DNA of 64,000 nt from Algoriphagus aestuarii (GCA_017051695.1 JAFIDK010000003.1:413426-477425); one strand, 5' to 3'. Shown: positions 36,771 through 46,806, counted from the first letter of the stretch. Translations and numbers: made by a program. The notes: generated by a model not told the origin, from the letters alone.

Positions 36771-37613
36771 TTAAGGGTTATAAACTTGAACTGCCAATGG
36801 AGCCCCAGTAGGATCCATCAATAAAGCCACACTACCATTTCTGATATCCGGGCTAGGCTCGATTAAAACCTTTGCACCCGCGCTTTTAGCTTTCGTGATT
36901 GTTTCATTCAAATCCGAAACGCGGATATAAGGAACCCAATGTGATCTGACATCTGGAGCAGGGCTTTGAAGCATTCCTGCACAGTTTACATCACCCATTT
37001 TGAATATTGTATAGGGTACTTTTTGGCTGTTTATTTCTTCAGTTGAGTACCCGACTACTTCTTTATAAAAAGTGGTGGATTGGGAAAGATCATTGGTCCA
37101 TAGTTCCTGTCCAAGAAACGTGTCCATTTCCGCTAATCCTGGTTCAGGATCACCGTTATTGAGCCTGATCAATGAGATGCTTGCTCCTTGAGGGTCCTGC
37201 AAAAAGGAAATAGAACCTCTATTGTCTACCTCCATCGCTTTTTTGACAATTTTAGCACCTTGGCTTTTCGCTTTGGCTGTTGCTGCCGAAACATCAGGGA
37301 CTGAGATTGCGCCGATCCATTCTCCTGACCCATTTTCGGTTTTGTAATAAGCCATCAGGGCTACTGGCTTTTCTCCTTTTTTGAATACCCAGACTTTTTT
37401 ATTGCCGTCACCATAAGGAATGGTCGTCCAGCCAAAAACCGACTCATAAAAAGCCGCAGAAGTCTCAGGGTCAGGAGAGGCGAGGTCATGCCAAACTACT
37501 TTGCCTGGAGTATAGTTGCTTTCACCGATTTGCGATGCAATAGGAGGTGTGGCTCCAGGCGTACAGGCAAATCCCAGACAGGCAATTAAAACAAGAGTTA
37601 AGATTTTTTTCAT
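36771..37613 (-). CDS. Lipoprotein with two VOC (glyoxalase/bleomycin-resistance) domains
   Basis: This is a 280-residue protein with a lipoprotein signal peptide, lipidated at C17 in 'GFACTPG'. Two VOC domains follow, about residues 38-150 ('GKVVWHDLASPDPETSAAFYESVFGW') and 165-280 ('ELWTNDLSQSTTFYKEVVGYSTEE', ending 'MDPTGAPLAVQVYNP'). VOC proteins are metal-dependent dioxygenases, lyases or binding proteins; an exported lipidated form is uncommon. Candidate metal ligands are histidines near the start of the first domain, but the second domain's site is unclear. It is followed after 11 bases by the small glycine-rich lipoprotein. Confidence 0.85.
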   Translation of the reverse strand: MKKILTLVLIACLGFACTPGATPPIASQIGESNYTPGKVVWHDLASPDPETSAAFYESVFGWTTIPYGDGNKKVWVFKKGEKPVALMAYYKTENGSGEWIGAISVPDVSAATAKAKSQGAKIVKKAMEVDNRGSISFLQDPQGASISLIRLNNGDPEPGLAEMDTFLGQELWTNDLSQSTTFYKEVVGYSTEEINSQKVPYTIFKMGDVNCAGMLQSPAPDVRSHWVPYIRVSDLNETITKAKSAGAKVLIEPSPDIRNGSVALLMDPTGAPLAVQVYNP

Positions 37614-37747
37614 TCGGATTTTTAAAAATGGTATGAACTTTTAAGTTAGCTTAATTTTGAAATACATTATAAAAAGAAGCTTTCTTTTCAGGGTTTCAAC
37701 GTCTGAGATTTTTCGAATAGAAAAGATATTTTTTTCTATTTTCCCGA

Positions 37748-38887
37748 ATGAGTTGGACCCAAGACCCGATTTATGTTTGTGGAATGCTAAGCTTTTCGGT
37801 ATTGATTTCCGTCTTGCTAAGTAAAAATAAGATAGGGAGGTCAATTGGCACTCCGATTTTGGTGATCCTGCTTTGTGGGATTTTTGCTAATATCGGTATC
37901 ATCCCCACTGCCACTTCTGGACATCCTATATACACGGCAGTTTTCGTCTATTTAGCACCCATGGGCATTTTCATTGCCCTACTTGACGTGGATTTGAAAA
38001 GTGTGAAAAATGCAGGTTTTCCAATAGTATTAATGTTTGGTATAGGAGCTTTAGGAACGGTAATAGGAGTCTTAATTGCATGGTTTGTGGTAAATCCTTC
38101 TGTCAAAATCGGACCTTTGGCTCATGCGATAGCGGGAATGTATACCGGTACTTACATCGGTGGAAGCATTAATTTTAATGCGGTAGCACTTTCTTACCAA
38201 ATCAATGACAATCCGGATTTGTTTGCTGCGACAACTGTTGTTGATAATCTCATCGGTACACCATGGATCGTGATTACCCTCCTCCTTCCAAAATATTTGC
38301 AGAAATTATTGCCGCATAAAAAGCTGCTTCCTCCAAATGGCCAAATCGGGCAAATCAAAACCCATGAATCCATTTCCATCGCATCACTCGCAACCATTTT
38401 TGGATTAGCGTTTTTGGCGATGGCTCTTTCAAAGTCATTGAGTCACTATTTCCCTTTTATGCCTGAAATCATTACACTGACCACGATCGCATTGATTTTA
38501 GCACAAATTCCTGCGATCAAAAATTTAAAAGGAACACATACCATTGGCTTCTTTCTGATTTTGATTTTTCTGGGTGTAATCGGCACACTCTGTGATTTGA
38601 ATACTTTGGCAGGGTTGGGAAATCTTGCAGGACCACTGGTACTTTTTGTAGGGATTTTAGTGTTGGTTCATGGCTTGGTGATTTATGGGCTGGGGGCTGT
38701 TTTGAAAATCGACTGGGATATCGTTACTGTAGCCTCACAGGCGAATGTTGGTGGCAATACAACTGCTTTGGCAGCTGCCGAAAGCCTAAATAGACCCGAC
38801 TTATTGATACCAGGAATTTTAGTAGGAAGTCTTGGGAATGCCTTAGGGACATATGCTGGATTTTTTATTGCAGGAGTCTTGGGATAA
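37748..38887 (+). CDS. DUF819-family membrane protein (YjcL-like)
   Basis: This is a 379-residue integral membrane protein with about ten hydrophobic segments. Family features are 'LSKNKIGRSIGTPILVILLCGI', 'YLAPMGIFIALLDVDLKSV', 'AIAGMYTGTYIGGSINFNAVAL', 'VVDNLIGTPW' and 'ASQANVGGNTTALAAAESL'. The two gly-rich 'GG.N' segments in separate halves suggest an inverted-repeat transporter. DUF819 has no firmly assigned substrate. It is transcribed alone and divergently from the VOC lipoprotein, with 134 bases between them. Confidence 0.87.
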   Translation: MSWTQDPIYVCGMLSFSVLISVLLSKNKIGRSIGTPILVILLCGIFANIGIIPTATSGHPIYTAVFVYLAPMGIFIALLDVDLKSVKNAGFPIVLMFGIGALGTVIGVLIAWFVVNPSVKIGPLAHAIAGMYTGTYIGGSINFNAVALSYQINDNPDLFAATTVVDNLIGTPWIVITLLLPKYLQKLLPHKKLLPPNGQIGQIKTHESISIASLATIFGLAFLAMALSKSLSHYFPFMPEIITLTTIALILAQIPAIKNLKGTHTIGFFLILIFLGVIGTLCDLNTLAGLGNLAGPLVLFVGILVLVHGLVIYGLGAVLKIDWDIVTVASQANVGGNTTALAAAESLNRPDLLIPGILVGSLGNALGTYAGFFIAGVLG

Positions 38888-38925
38888 TAAATTCCTGTGA
38901 GCTTAAGGATAAATAAAAAATCTAT

Positions 38926-38948
38926 GTTTTTGACATAAGTCAAAATTT
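38926..38948 (+). terminator. Weak AT-rich hairpin after the DUF819 gene
   Basis: TTTTGAC/GTCAAAA with loop ATAA is followed by only four T. It lies between the DUF819 gene and the ECF sigma gene and could separate their transcripts. Confidence 0.38.
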
Positions 38949-38990
38949 TAGCTAATTTAAATGCTGTTTTACGGGGTATTTGTTTTGTAA

Positions 38991-39578
38991 ATGAGCTATA
39001 GCATAAATTTTATTACTTCAAAATCTCAAAAGGCTTTACAAGATAGCCATGCAGATGATAAGACTCTTTGGAGGAGCCTGGCAAAAGGTAATACCCTGGC
39101 TTTTTCCAGTTTGTATAATCGGTATGCCAACTTGCTTTTTAACTATGGTATGAATATCTGTTATGATCGTGAAGTAGTGAAGGACAGTATTCAAGAGTTG
39201 TTTACCTGGCTGTGGACAAAGAGAAATACATTATCTGATGTGGACTCAGTCAAATATTACCTTTTTAAATCCTTTCGTAATATTTTAATCAAATCGATCA
39301 ATAAAAACAGAAAGTTCACAGAGGAGCCCAGCGATACTTTTTTGGGTAGCGACTTGACGATCGAAGAAAAAATCATCGAGAATGATGTTTCTGATTCCAA
39401 TAAATCAAAAATTATTTCAGCATTGGGAAAAGTTTCCAAAAGACAAAGGGAGATTTTAATCCTTCGCTTTTTTAATGGGATGGACTATACGGAAATTTCA
39501 TCCATGATGGGGATAAGTGTCGCCTCGGCACATAATCTTCTTTCAAAATCACTGAAGCTGATGAAGATTAAATTATGA
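38991..39578 (+). CDS. ECF-type RNA polymerase sigma factor
   Basis: This 195-residue regulator directs RNA polymerase to a small regulon. Region 2 spans about residues 35-105 ('FSSLYNRYANLLFNYGMNICYDREVVKDSIQEL', then 'FTWLWTKRNTL') and region 4 about 140-195 ('LGKVSKRQREILILRFFNGMDYTEISSMM', a helix-turn-helix). Spacing and sequence fit the sigma factors paired with FecR and SusC in Bacteroidota. The FecR-like gene follows after 112 bases, then susC and susD, so it most likely controls the downstream cluster. Confidence 0.92.
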   Translation: MSYSINFITSKSQKALQDSHADDKTLWRSLAKGNTLAFSSLYNRYANLLFNYGMNICYDREVVKDSIQELFTWLWTKRNTLSDVDSVKYYLFKSFRNILIKSINKNRKFTEEPSDTFLGSDLTIEEKIIENDVSDSNKSKIISALGKVSKRQREILILRFFNGMDYTEISSMMGISVASAHNLLSKSLKLMKIKL

Positions 39579-39690
39579 ATTTTGTCTAAATGGGGCTTTG
39601 ATTTCAAGACTTTTAAAAAAAAAAATAAAAAATAGTGATGAGGAATTGAATCCTTAAGACTCTTATATCTGAAATCTAAATTCAGATCTT

Positions 39691-40704
39691 GTGAGTTACA
39701 GTCATCCCGATTACGAAAAATTTACTTTAGAGGACTTTTCATTTGATTCTTTTTTCAAAGAGTGGGTGCTTTTTCCTACCCCAGAGCATGATGAATTCTG
39801 GATACGATGGATGAAATCCAATCCTGATAAAATCCACCTTTTAGATGAGGGGAAGGAACTTGTTATCGACTTAGAGCAGTCTAAAGTTGAAATGTCTTCT
39901 GATGAGCTGAAAGAAGTTTGGAGTCAGATTCAAGAACAAGTCCAATTGCCAAAAAAGTCTTTTGAAATCCAAAAACCAAGAATTTTCCCTTGGCGAATTG
40001 CTGCTGGGTTAGTGTCATTTTTTGTTTTGGCCCTTTCAGCTTATTGGATGATATCCCTTCCCAAAAAAGTGGAATATGTGACGAGTTATGGAGAAAAGTT
40101 AGAAATCAATCTTCCTGATAGCTCCATCGTTATATTAAATTCCAATTCGAAGCTTAGTTATTACGATAACTGGGAAAAGCAGACTTCAAGGGAGATCATG
40201 ATCGAAGGGGAAGCATTTTTTAATGTGGTTCATAAGGTGGATCATCAGCCTTTTCGGGTGAAGAGTTCCAAAGGAGTCACAATTGAGGTGTTAGGCACCG
40301 AGTTTAACGTGTACAACAGATCTGAAGAAACCGAGGTCATACTTAACTCTGGCTTGGTCACTTTGAGCTTTCCTGTAGAAAACAAGGAGGGTAAAATCGT
40401 CATGGAACCAGGTGATTTAGTGAAGTTCAAAGACAACAAATTCCAAAAAGAGCGAGTGAATACCTCACTTTATACCTCTTGGAAAGACAATATTTTAAAT
40501 CTGGATCAAACCAGCCTTTCTGACATGGTGAAAATGGCCAAAGAAAATTATGGAGTCATGATAGAGGTCCAAAATGAAGCAGCATTAAATCTTACAGCTT
40601 CTGGATCAATGCCTTTATCAGATGCGGATTCATTTTTAAGCCAAATCGCATTGATTTTCAATGTGGAAGTAACAAAAGAAAATAACAAGTACCTGATTAA
40701 ATAA
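39691..40704 (+). CDS. FecR-family anti-sigma factor
   Basis: This is a 337-residue inner-membrane regulator. A cytoplasmic N-terminus (1 to about 105) binds the sigma factor, a single membrane helix lies at about 110-130 ('AAGLVSFFVLALSAYWMI'), and a periplasmic FecR domain ('TSYGEKLEINLPDSSIVILNSNSKLSY', 'GEAFFNVVH', 'FRVKSSKGVTIEVLGTEFNVY') is followed by the DUF4974 C-terminal region. The start is a GTG at 39691; no suitable ATG precedes it. It relays signals from the STN domain of the SusC protein encoded 43 bases downstream. Confidence 0.92.
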   Translation: MSYSHPDYEKFTLEDFSFDSFFKEWVLFPTPEHDEFWIRWMKSNPDKIHLLDEGKELVIDLEQSKVEMSSDELKEVWSQIQEQVQLPKKSFEIQKPRIFPWRIAAGLVSFFVLALSAYWMISLPKKVEYVTSYGEKLEINLPDSSIVILNSNSKLSYYDNWEKQTSREIMIEGEAFFNVVHKVDHQPFRVKSSKGVTIEVLGTEFNVYNRSEETEVILNSGLVTLSFPVENKEGKIVMEPGDLVKFKDNKFQKERVNTSLYTSWKDNILNLDQTSLSDMVKMAKENYGVMIEVQNEAALNLTASGSMPLSDADSFLSQIALIFNVEVTKENNKYLIK

Positions 40705-40747
40705 CCCAAAATGTGTTTTTCCCAAAATAACCTCAACCCCTTTAAAC

Positions 40748-43700
40748 ATGAAAAATCTATTACTATTCATGTGTTTAGGCTGCTCGGTTTTGTGGCATGC
40801 AAATGCGCAGGTCACAGACTTAATTGCGTCAGGGCAGACTAGTAGCACTGCTGGAAAAGCCAGCAAAAGTTTTTTTGATTTACAGCAAAGCCTGAATTGG
40901 CTTGAGCAGGAATTTCAGGTTTCTATTGCCTATCAGGATGAAATCGTGAAGGCAAAAAAGACCCGTGCAAAAATGGATTCTTTTGAATCTGTAGAGCAGG
41001 GTTTAGAAATGCTGCTCCAAGGTACTGGACTTAAATACGATAAGGCCGGTGATCGATTCTATATTATTTCTCAAAAAAAGCAAAGCCAAGCTTCTTCACT
41101 CAATAGCCAACAAGTGGTTTTGGTGAATTCTATGCCTGCTTCCAATTCTATCACTTCTGGCAGCTCGCTGAGAGGGAGTGAAAACGCACTGATTAAAAAG
41201 AAAAGAATTGAAATCGGTGGAAGAGTCACTGATGAAAACGGTTCTGGCTTTCCCGGAGTCAACATCCTATTGAAAGGTACAACTACTGGTGTGGTATCTG
41301 ATCCACAGGGGAATTATTTGATAAATGTAGCAGATGAGAATGCTGTGTTGGTTTTCTCATTTGTAGGATATGTGGATCAGGAGGTTGTAGTGGGCAATCG
41401 ATCGATCATTGATGTCCAAATGCAGGTGGATGAAAGCAATTTGGAAGAAGTTGTCGTGACAGCTTTGGGGATTGAAAAATCCGCAAAAAGCCTTGGCTAC
41501 GCTACCTCTACAGTGCATTCTGACGAACTTTCTATCAACAGAACTCCAAATGTGATGAATGCACTGCAAGGAAAAGTAGCAGGAGTAAGTATTTCAGCTT
41601 TAGGATCGGGCCCGGGAGGTACTTCCAAAATCAGAATCAGGGGTCAATCTTCCATTTCAGGTCAAAACAATCCACTGATCGTAGTGAATGGGGTTCCGAT
41701 TGATAACACCAACTTTGGTTCCAATCCAGGAAATAATGCCTCAGATAGCAGCATCGGTGTAAGAGGTGGAGGAAACACCTCGGATGGAGGGGATGGTTTG
41801 TCCTCTATAAATCCCGATGATGTAGAAACCATGACCATTTTGAAAGGAGCTGCTGCTGCGGCTTTGTATGGTTCCAGAGCAAAGGATGGGGTCATCATGA
41901 TCACAACCAAGAGCAAGAATGATTCAAAAGGGATAGGAGTTACTTATAACCTGAATTATACCAACGAAACACCTCTTGATTTTACAGATTACCAATATGA
42001 ATATGGTCAAGGTGAGCAAGGGGTAAGACCTACCACGCCTAATCCTACCTCGGGCCAATGGTCATTTGGTGAGAAGTTCCAACCTGGGATGACTCAGGTT
42101 CTCTTTGACGGGATTACAGTTCCTTACGAGCCTGTGAGAGATCGGGTGAAAGCATTTTTCAGAAATGGTCAAAATGTAACCAATTCCATTACCCTGGCCA
42201 CATCCAGTGATAAAGGAGGAATGAGTTTGTCATTTTCTGACCTGACCAGCAGAGGGATTGTTCCCAATAATACCTACAACAGAAAGACCATCAACCTAGG
42301 CTTTGGCTATAACCTCAGCCCTAAGTTCAGTTTCAGGGGTAATTTCAATTATTCCCATGAGGACAATAAAAACCCTCCGAATATCGGTCAGCAGGATAAT
42401 ACCATTCCAGTGGCGCTTTATAATATGGCCAACTCCATGCCTCTCGATGTACTGAAAGAAAATCGCTACGACGCTAATGGAAATGAGGCAGTTTATTCAA
42501 GATTCAGAAATAGAACCAACCCTTATTTTACGCTTTCTGATCAGTTTCAAAATATCAAAAGAGATAGGATTTTTGGAAACATTGCTCTGAAATACTACTT
42601 GGCCGACTGGCTATTTGTGCAGGGAAGAGTTGGCCAGGATTATTGGAGCAGAGATCAGGAATACAACAACTTTCCTACCGGACAGGCATCGAGAGCTCCA
42701 GCTCCAGCGGGATTTGTCAATGGTGTTTACACACAGGAGCAAAGACGATTTAGGGAGATCAACACGGATTTCTTGATCAATGCCAATAAGAAATTTGGGG
42801 AACTAGGTGTCAATGTGAACTTCGGCGGCAATCATATGCAAAGGAGATCCGATTTAAATAGCGTGCAGGTTACGGATTTTGTTGTCCGTGACTTATATAC
42901 TGTCCAAAACGGTAGAGCCAAAGACCCTCTTTATGATTTAAATGAAAGAGCAGTAAACTCGCTTTATGGATCGGCTGAATTTTCATTTAAAGATAGATTC
43001 TTCCTGACAGGAACAGTTAGGAATGATTGGTTCTCTACACTTTCTAAAGAAAACCGGAGCATTTTATATCCCTCCGTCTCCGCGAGCTGGGTATTCCATG
43101 AAAACTTAAATACGACTGGTTGGCTGAATTTCGGTAAAATTCGAGCTGCTTATGCTGAAGTAGGTAGCGATGCAGATGTAGGGGCTTATTCCAATGTACT
43201 ATTCTATGGTATCAATAATAACCTCTTCGGAGGCCAACCGGTAGGCGGACCCAATGGTACCAACCTTCCTAACCCGAACTTGAGACCCATGAGAATCGGA
43301 GAGGCAGAAATTGGTTTTGAACTCAGCATGTTCCAAAGCAGGGTGAGTTTAGACATGGCACTTTATAGAAAACTGACTACCGATCAAATCGTAAGTGCGC
43401 AGATTTCTGATGCTTCCGGATTTGTAAACACTTCTATTAATAGTGGGAAAAGTGAAAACAAAGGAGTGGAAATGCTTTTGACTTTGGTGCCAATAGAAAG
43501 CAACGATTTTACCTGGGAGGCATCAATGAATGCTGCATACAACGTCACGGAGGTTTTAAGCTTGCTGACTGATGAGCCCGGAGAAAGAATCACTGTGGGT
43601 ACCCACGTATTCAATGGTGAACTAAGACAGATAGTGGGAATGGAAATGGGGCAGGTAGCTGGTTTCGGTTACAGGAGGGATGATCAAGGCCGTAAGATAT

Positions 43701-44281
43701 TCGGTGCAAACGGGATTCCGCTGAGAACCTCTGATTTGGTCAACTTTGGTAGTGCCTTACCAAACTGGGTTGGTGGATTTACAAATTCCTTTAACTACAA
43801 GGGTGTCATGCTTTCTTTCTTGATTGATTTCAAGTTAGGGAACATCATGCTTTCCGGAACTAATTTCAATGCGGTTCGACATGGCCTTCATAAAATGACT
43901 TTGGAAGGAAGAGAAGGTGGAGTAGTAGGTGAAGGAGTAAACGAAGCCGGTGAGACGAATACCGCTGTGGCGCCAGTTCAATCTTATTGGGAAGTGGTAA
44001 GGTCCCAAGCTCTGGTAGAACCTGTAATTTATGATGGAGGCTACTGGAAATTGAGGCAAATCACTTTAGGCTATGATTTCACGAAACATCTGCCGGCAAA
44101 TCAGCCCTTTAGATCCGTCAAGCTCAATTTTGTGGCGAATAATGTACTCATGCTAAAGAAATGGGTGGATAACATAGACCCAGAATCATTTGGGTATTCT
44201 TCCGATAATTTGGTCGGGATGGAATCGACAGGTTTACCTTCTACCAGAGGGATAGGATTTAATCTAAATGTCAAATTTTAA
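40748..44281 (+). CDS. SusC/RagA-family TonB-dependent receptor with N-terminal STN signalling domain
   Basis: This is a 1177-residue outer-membrane importer. A signal peptide (1-21, ending HANAQ) is followed by an STN secretin/TonB domain at about 35-115, which contacts FecR. Then comes the carboxypeptidase-regulatory-like domain at about 153-230 ('GGRVTDENGSGFPGVNILLKG', 'VGYVDQEVVVG'), the plug ('ALQGKVAGVSISALGSGPGG', 'IRGQSSISGQNNPLIVVNGVPID') and a 22-strand barrel ending 'GFNLNVKF'. The STN domain implies the receptor reports its own ligand occupancy to the ECF/FecR pair. Partner SusD follows after 11 bases. The ligand is unknown; the downstream genes point to a sugar-acid-containing substrate. 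Confidence 0.95.
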   Translation: MKNLLLFMCLGCSVLWHANAQVTDLIASGQTSSTAGKASKSFFDLQQSLNWLEQEFQVSIAYQDEIVKAKKTRAKMDSFESVEQGLEMLLQGTGLKYDKAGDRFYIISQKKQSQASSLNSQQVVLVNSMPASNSITSGSSLRGSENALIKKKRIEIGGRVTDENGSGFPGVNILLKGTTTGVVSDPQGNYLINVADENAVLVFSFVGYVDQEVVVGNRSIIDVQMQVDESNLEEVVVTALGIEKSAKSLGYATSTVHSDELSINRTPNVMNALQGKVAGVSISALGSGPGGTSKIRIRGQSSISGQNNPLIVVNGVPIDNTNFGSNPGNNASDSSIGVRGGGNTSDGGDGLSSINPDDVETMTILKGAAAAALYGSRAKDGVIMITTKSKNDSKGIGVTYNLNYTNETPLDFTDYQYEYGQGEQGVRPTTPNPTSGQWSFGEKFQPGMTQVLFDGITVPYEPVRDRVKAFFRNGQNVTNSITLATSSDKGGMSLSFSDLTSRGIVPNNTYNRKTINLGFGYNLSPKFSFRGNFNYSHEDNKNPPNIGQQDNTIPVALYNMANSMPLDVLKENRYDANGNEAVYSRFRNRTNPYFTLSDQFQNIKRDRIFGNIALKYYLADWLFVQGRVGQDYWSRDQEYNNFPTGQASRAPAPAGFVNGVYTQEQRRFREINTDFLINANKKFGELGVNVNFGGNHMQRRSDLNSVQVTDFVVRDLYTVQNGRAKDPLYDLNERAVNSLYGSAEFSFKDRFFLTGTVRNDWFSTLSKENRSILYPSVSASWVFHENLNTTGWLNFGKIRAAYAEVGSDADVGAYSNVLFYGINNNLFGGQPVGGPNGTNLPNPNLRPMRIGEAEIGFELSMFQSRVSLDMALYRKLTTDQIVSAQISDASGFVNTSINSGKSENKGVEMLLTLVPIESNDFTWEASMNAAYNVTEVLSLLTDEPGERITVGTHVFNGELRQIVGMEMGQVAGFGYRRDDQGRKIFGANGIPLRTSDLVNFGSALPNWVGGFTNSFNYKGVMLSFLIDFKLGNIMLSGTNFNAVRHGLHKMTLEGREGGVVGEGVNEAGETNTAVAPVQSYWEVVRSQALVEPVIYDGGYWKLRQITLGYDFTKHLPANQPFRSVKLNFVANNVLMLKKWVDNIDPESFGYSSDNLVGMESTGLPSTRGIGFNLNVKF

Positions 44282-44292
44282 GCCCCAGAGAC

Positions 44293-45810
44293 ATGAAAAA
44301 GTTACTAATAAATATATCGTTCTTAGTTGCAACTGCACTCGTAATTTCTTGTGATAGCAATTTCGATGAGTTAAACACCAATAAAGTTTCTGCTACCTCC
44401 ATTGACCCAGGTTTTCAATTAAATGCGGCGATTGTCGGCTGTGCTTATCCCAATGGAAGTTTGATATATGATATCGGAGTCGTACAGCAAATCATTTCTC
44501 CTAACTCCGGAGTATTGACTGGCGCCAATTACAATCAGGATAACCGAAATGCCACTCAGGAATTGTGGCAAGGGTACTATAGGAATGTCATCAAAAACAC
44601 CCGGGATGTTATCAATAGAATTCAAGATCAGCCAGAAAGGGCTAACCTCCTTCAGATGGCAAGAATCATTCAGGCTTTTGCTTTTATGGTTTTGACAGAT
44701 GATTATGGTAGTATCCCTTATTTCGAAGGCGGCCAGGGATATTCCCAACAGATTTACCTTCCAGTATATGATTCCCAACAAGTGATCTATGAGGATATAA
44801 TTAAAGAGTTGACAGAAGCGACTTCTGCATTGAATCTTTCTGGAAGAGTAGAAACAGCCGATATTTTATATGGAGGAGATTTAAACAATTGGAAAAGTTT
44901 CGGATATTCTTTATTGCTCAGGGCAGGGATGAGATTAAGTGAAGTGGATGCTGGTAAAGCTCAACAAATTGTTCAGACGGCATTTCAGGGTGGTGTGATT
45001 TTATCAAATGATCAGAATGCGGTTATCAGACATGATCCTAACTACACTAATACAATCGGTAACCTGCTTAATTCCACAGAAGCTTCCAACTTTTATTTGA
45101 CGGCTCCATTTGTGGATTATTTGCGAAGCAAAAATGACCCTCGGCTTTCTGCCATTGCCATTACTTATGTAGGAGCTAAATCCGGACCAGAACAAACAGT
45201 AGCCAGTGGCACCTATGATGCAAGTGTACATGTAGGAATGCCTATGGGGAATGACAATGCTGGTGCTGTCAAAGCAGCCTCAGATCTCGGGTTGGCCAGT
45301 TTTTATGAATTTGCTCAGGCTGACAGAAGAAGGGTGGCAAAAAACACAGCCCCAAACTTCCTGGTCACTGCATCTCAGAATAATCTGTTGCTGGCAGAAG
45401 CTAGACAAAGAGGCTGGATCACCAGCGGAACTGTAGAATCATACTATAATGCGGGAGTTAAAGCTCATATGGAGCAATTGGGCATGGTCGATGAGAATTC
45501 GACAATTGCCCCAAGTGCGATAGAAGCTTATCTCGCTGAGAATCCTTTTGATTCATCCGCAGCACTTGAGCAAATCAATACTCAATATTGGGTTTCATCA
45601 TTCTTGAATGGACCAGAGGCATTTGCCAATTTCCGGCGCTCGGGTTATCCTGTGTTAAACTCCAATCCTTTTCCAGGAAAAGAAGTGGAATTTATCAATC
45701 GATTGACATACCCTAATTCTGAGATTTCTGTGAATTCTGACAATGTGAACGCTGCAATTTCATCTCAGGGGCCTGATAATCTTGCTACCAAAGTTTGGTG
45801 GCATAAATAA
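44293..45810 (+). CDS. SusD/RagB-like substrate-binding lipoprotein
   Basis: This is a 505-residue surface lipoprotein, lipidated at the cysteine in 'LVISCDSNFDEL'. It matches the SusD-like_2 form: 'NYNQDNRNATQELWQGYYRNVIKNTRDVINRI', 'QMARIIQAFAFMVLTDDYGSIPYFEGGQG', TPR-like helices in the middle, and 'YWVSSFLNGPEAFANFRRSGYPVL' near the C-terminus. It caps the SusC barrel and captures ligand. It follows susC by 11 bases and is followed by a stem-loop, then the RraA/dehydratase genes. Confidence 0.93.
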   Translation: MKKLLINISFLVATALVISCDSNFDELNTNKVSATSIDPGFQLNAAIVGCAYPNGSLIYDIGVVQQIISPNSGVLTGANYNQDNRNATQELWQGYYRNVIKNTRDVINRIQDQPERANLLQMARIIQAFAFMVLTDDYGSIPYFEGGQGYSQQIYLPVYDSQQVIYEDIIKELTEATSALNLSGRVETADILYGGDLNNWKSFGYSLLLRAGMRLSEVDAGKAQQIVQTAFQGGVILSNDQNAVIRHDPNYTNTIGNLLNSTEASNFYLTAPFVDYLRSKNDPRLSAIAITYVGAKSGPEQTVASGTYDASVHVGMPMGNDNAGAVKAASDLGLASFYEFAQADRRRVAKNTAPNFLVTASQNNLLLAEARQRGWITSGTVESYYNAGVKAHMEQLGMVDENSTIAPSAIEAYLAENPFDSSAALEQINTQYWVSSFLNGPEAFANFRRSGYPVLNSNPFPGKEVEFINRLTYPNSEISVNSDNVNAAISSQGPDNLATKVWWHK

Positions 45811-45814
45811 AAAT

Positions 45815-45848
45815 AGAACCGAGTCTGGAAATTCCGGGCTCGGTTTTA
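45815..45848 (+). terminator. Stem-loop with T-run after susD
   Basis: AACCGAG and CTCGGTT pair, extended by CTGG/CCGG-type pairing across one mismatch, followed by TTTTATT. It lies between susD and the first RraA gene, 23 bases before that start, so it may reduce read-through from the import genes into the enzyme genes. Confidence 0.7.
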
Positions 45849-45870
45849 TTGATCTTAGTTATATTCCAAA

Positions 45871-46806
45871 ATGACAAAATCAACCATTATCCTACTGATT
45901 CTATTATTTTTTACGGTAGAATCTATTGCACAGCAAATTTCAAAAGAAGAAATGCTTTTTCTTACCCAGAAATGGACAGGAGAGCGGTTTGAAAACGGAA
46001 GACCAAAAGTTCCCGATGATATTCTCAAAAGAATGAAGGATGTCACCCATGATGAAGCCTGGGCTGTCATGAAAAATGAAGGATATCGATATCAATATGC
46101 GGATGGCTGGGGCTTGACGATCAATCCAGATAGTGTATTGGTAGGGCGTGCATTGACAGCCACGTTTATGCCTGGCCGACCTGATATTCATGATGCCATT
46201 GATGAGCGGGGTAAGAAAGAAGGAAAGCGGGGACAAAATTCCTGGCCAGTAGATTTATTACAGCCGGGTGATGTCTATGTGGTGGATCAATTTGGGATCC
46301 ATAACGGAGGGCCCACGATAGGGGATAATGTCGGAAATGCCATCTATGCCAAGTCTGGAAACGGAATCGTCTACGATGGAGCTATCCGGGATGTGGTAGG
46401 TTTAAAAGAGATCGGATCATTTACTTCTTATGTATCCAGCTATCATCCTTCCCATCACAATCAACCAGGAGATTTAAATACCATGCTGATTGGGATCAAT
46501 AAACCTACTAGAATTCATCAAGTGACGGTGATGGCAGGAGATGTGGTTTTAGGCAGAGATGGAGGAGTTTCCTTTATCCCGGCACATTTGGCTGAAAAAG
46601 TAGTAGTTACTTCAGAAGTGGTTCGTCTTCGGGATATGTTTGGTCATCAGCGCCTGAGGGAAGGAAAATATACCGCCGGCCAAATCGATACGAGATGGTC
46701 TGATGAAATTGAGAAAGACTTTTCACAATGGCTGACCGATCATATCGATGAACTCCCCATCGCCAAAGAGCAAATCCAGGAAATTTTAAAGAAAAGAACC
46801 TGGTAA
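45871..46806 (+). CDS. Exported RraA-family class II aldolase/decarboxylase (copy 1)
   Basis: This 311-residue protein has a Sec-type signal peptide (1-20, 'ILLILLFFTVESIA') and an RraA-like domain. The motif D152-x20-R173-D174 ('GDNVGNA', then 'GAIRD') is the arrangement that marks metal-dependent RraA-family aldolases/oxaloacetate decarboxylases and is missing in RNase E inhibitor RraA. An extra N-terminal segment ('WTGERFENGRPKVPDDI') is shared with the paralogue at 48161. The family cleaves 4-hydroxy-2-keto acids to pyruvate and an aldehyde or keto acid. Paired with the following dehydratase gene 26 bases downstream, its likely substrate is a 2-keto-3-deoxy sugar acid. This is inferred, not shown. 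Confidence 0.87.
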   Translation: MTKSTIILLILLFFTVESIAQQISKEEMLFLTQKWTGERFENGRPKVPDDILKRMKDVTHDEAWAVMKNEGYRYQYADGWGLTINPDSVLVGRALTATFMPGRPDIHDAIDERGKKEGKRGQNSWPVDLLQPGDVYVVDQFGIHNGGPTIGDNVGNAIYAKSGNGIVYDGAIRDVVGLKEIGSFTSYVSSYHPSHHNQPGDLNTMLIGINKPTRIHQVTVMAGDVVLGRDGGVSFIPAHLAEKVVVTSEVVRLRDMFGHQRLREGKYTAGQIDTRWSDEIEKDFSQWLTDHIDELPIAKEQIQEILKKRTW

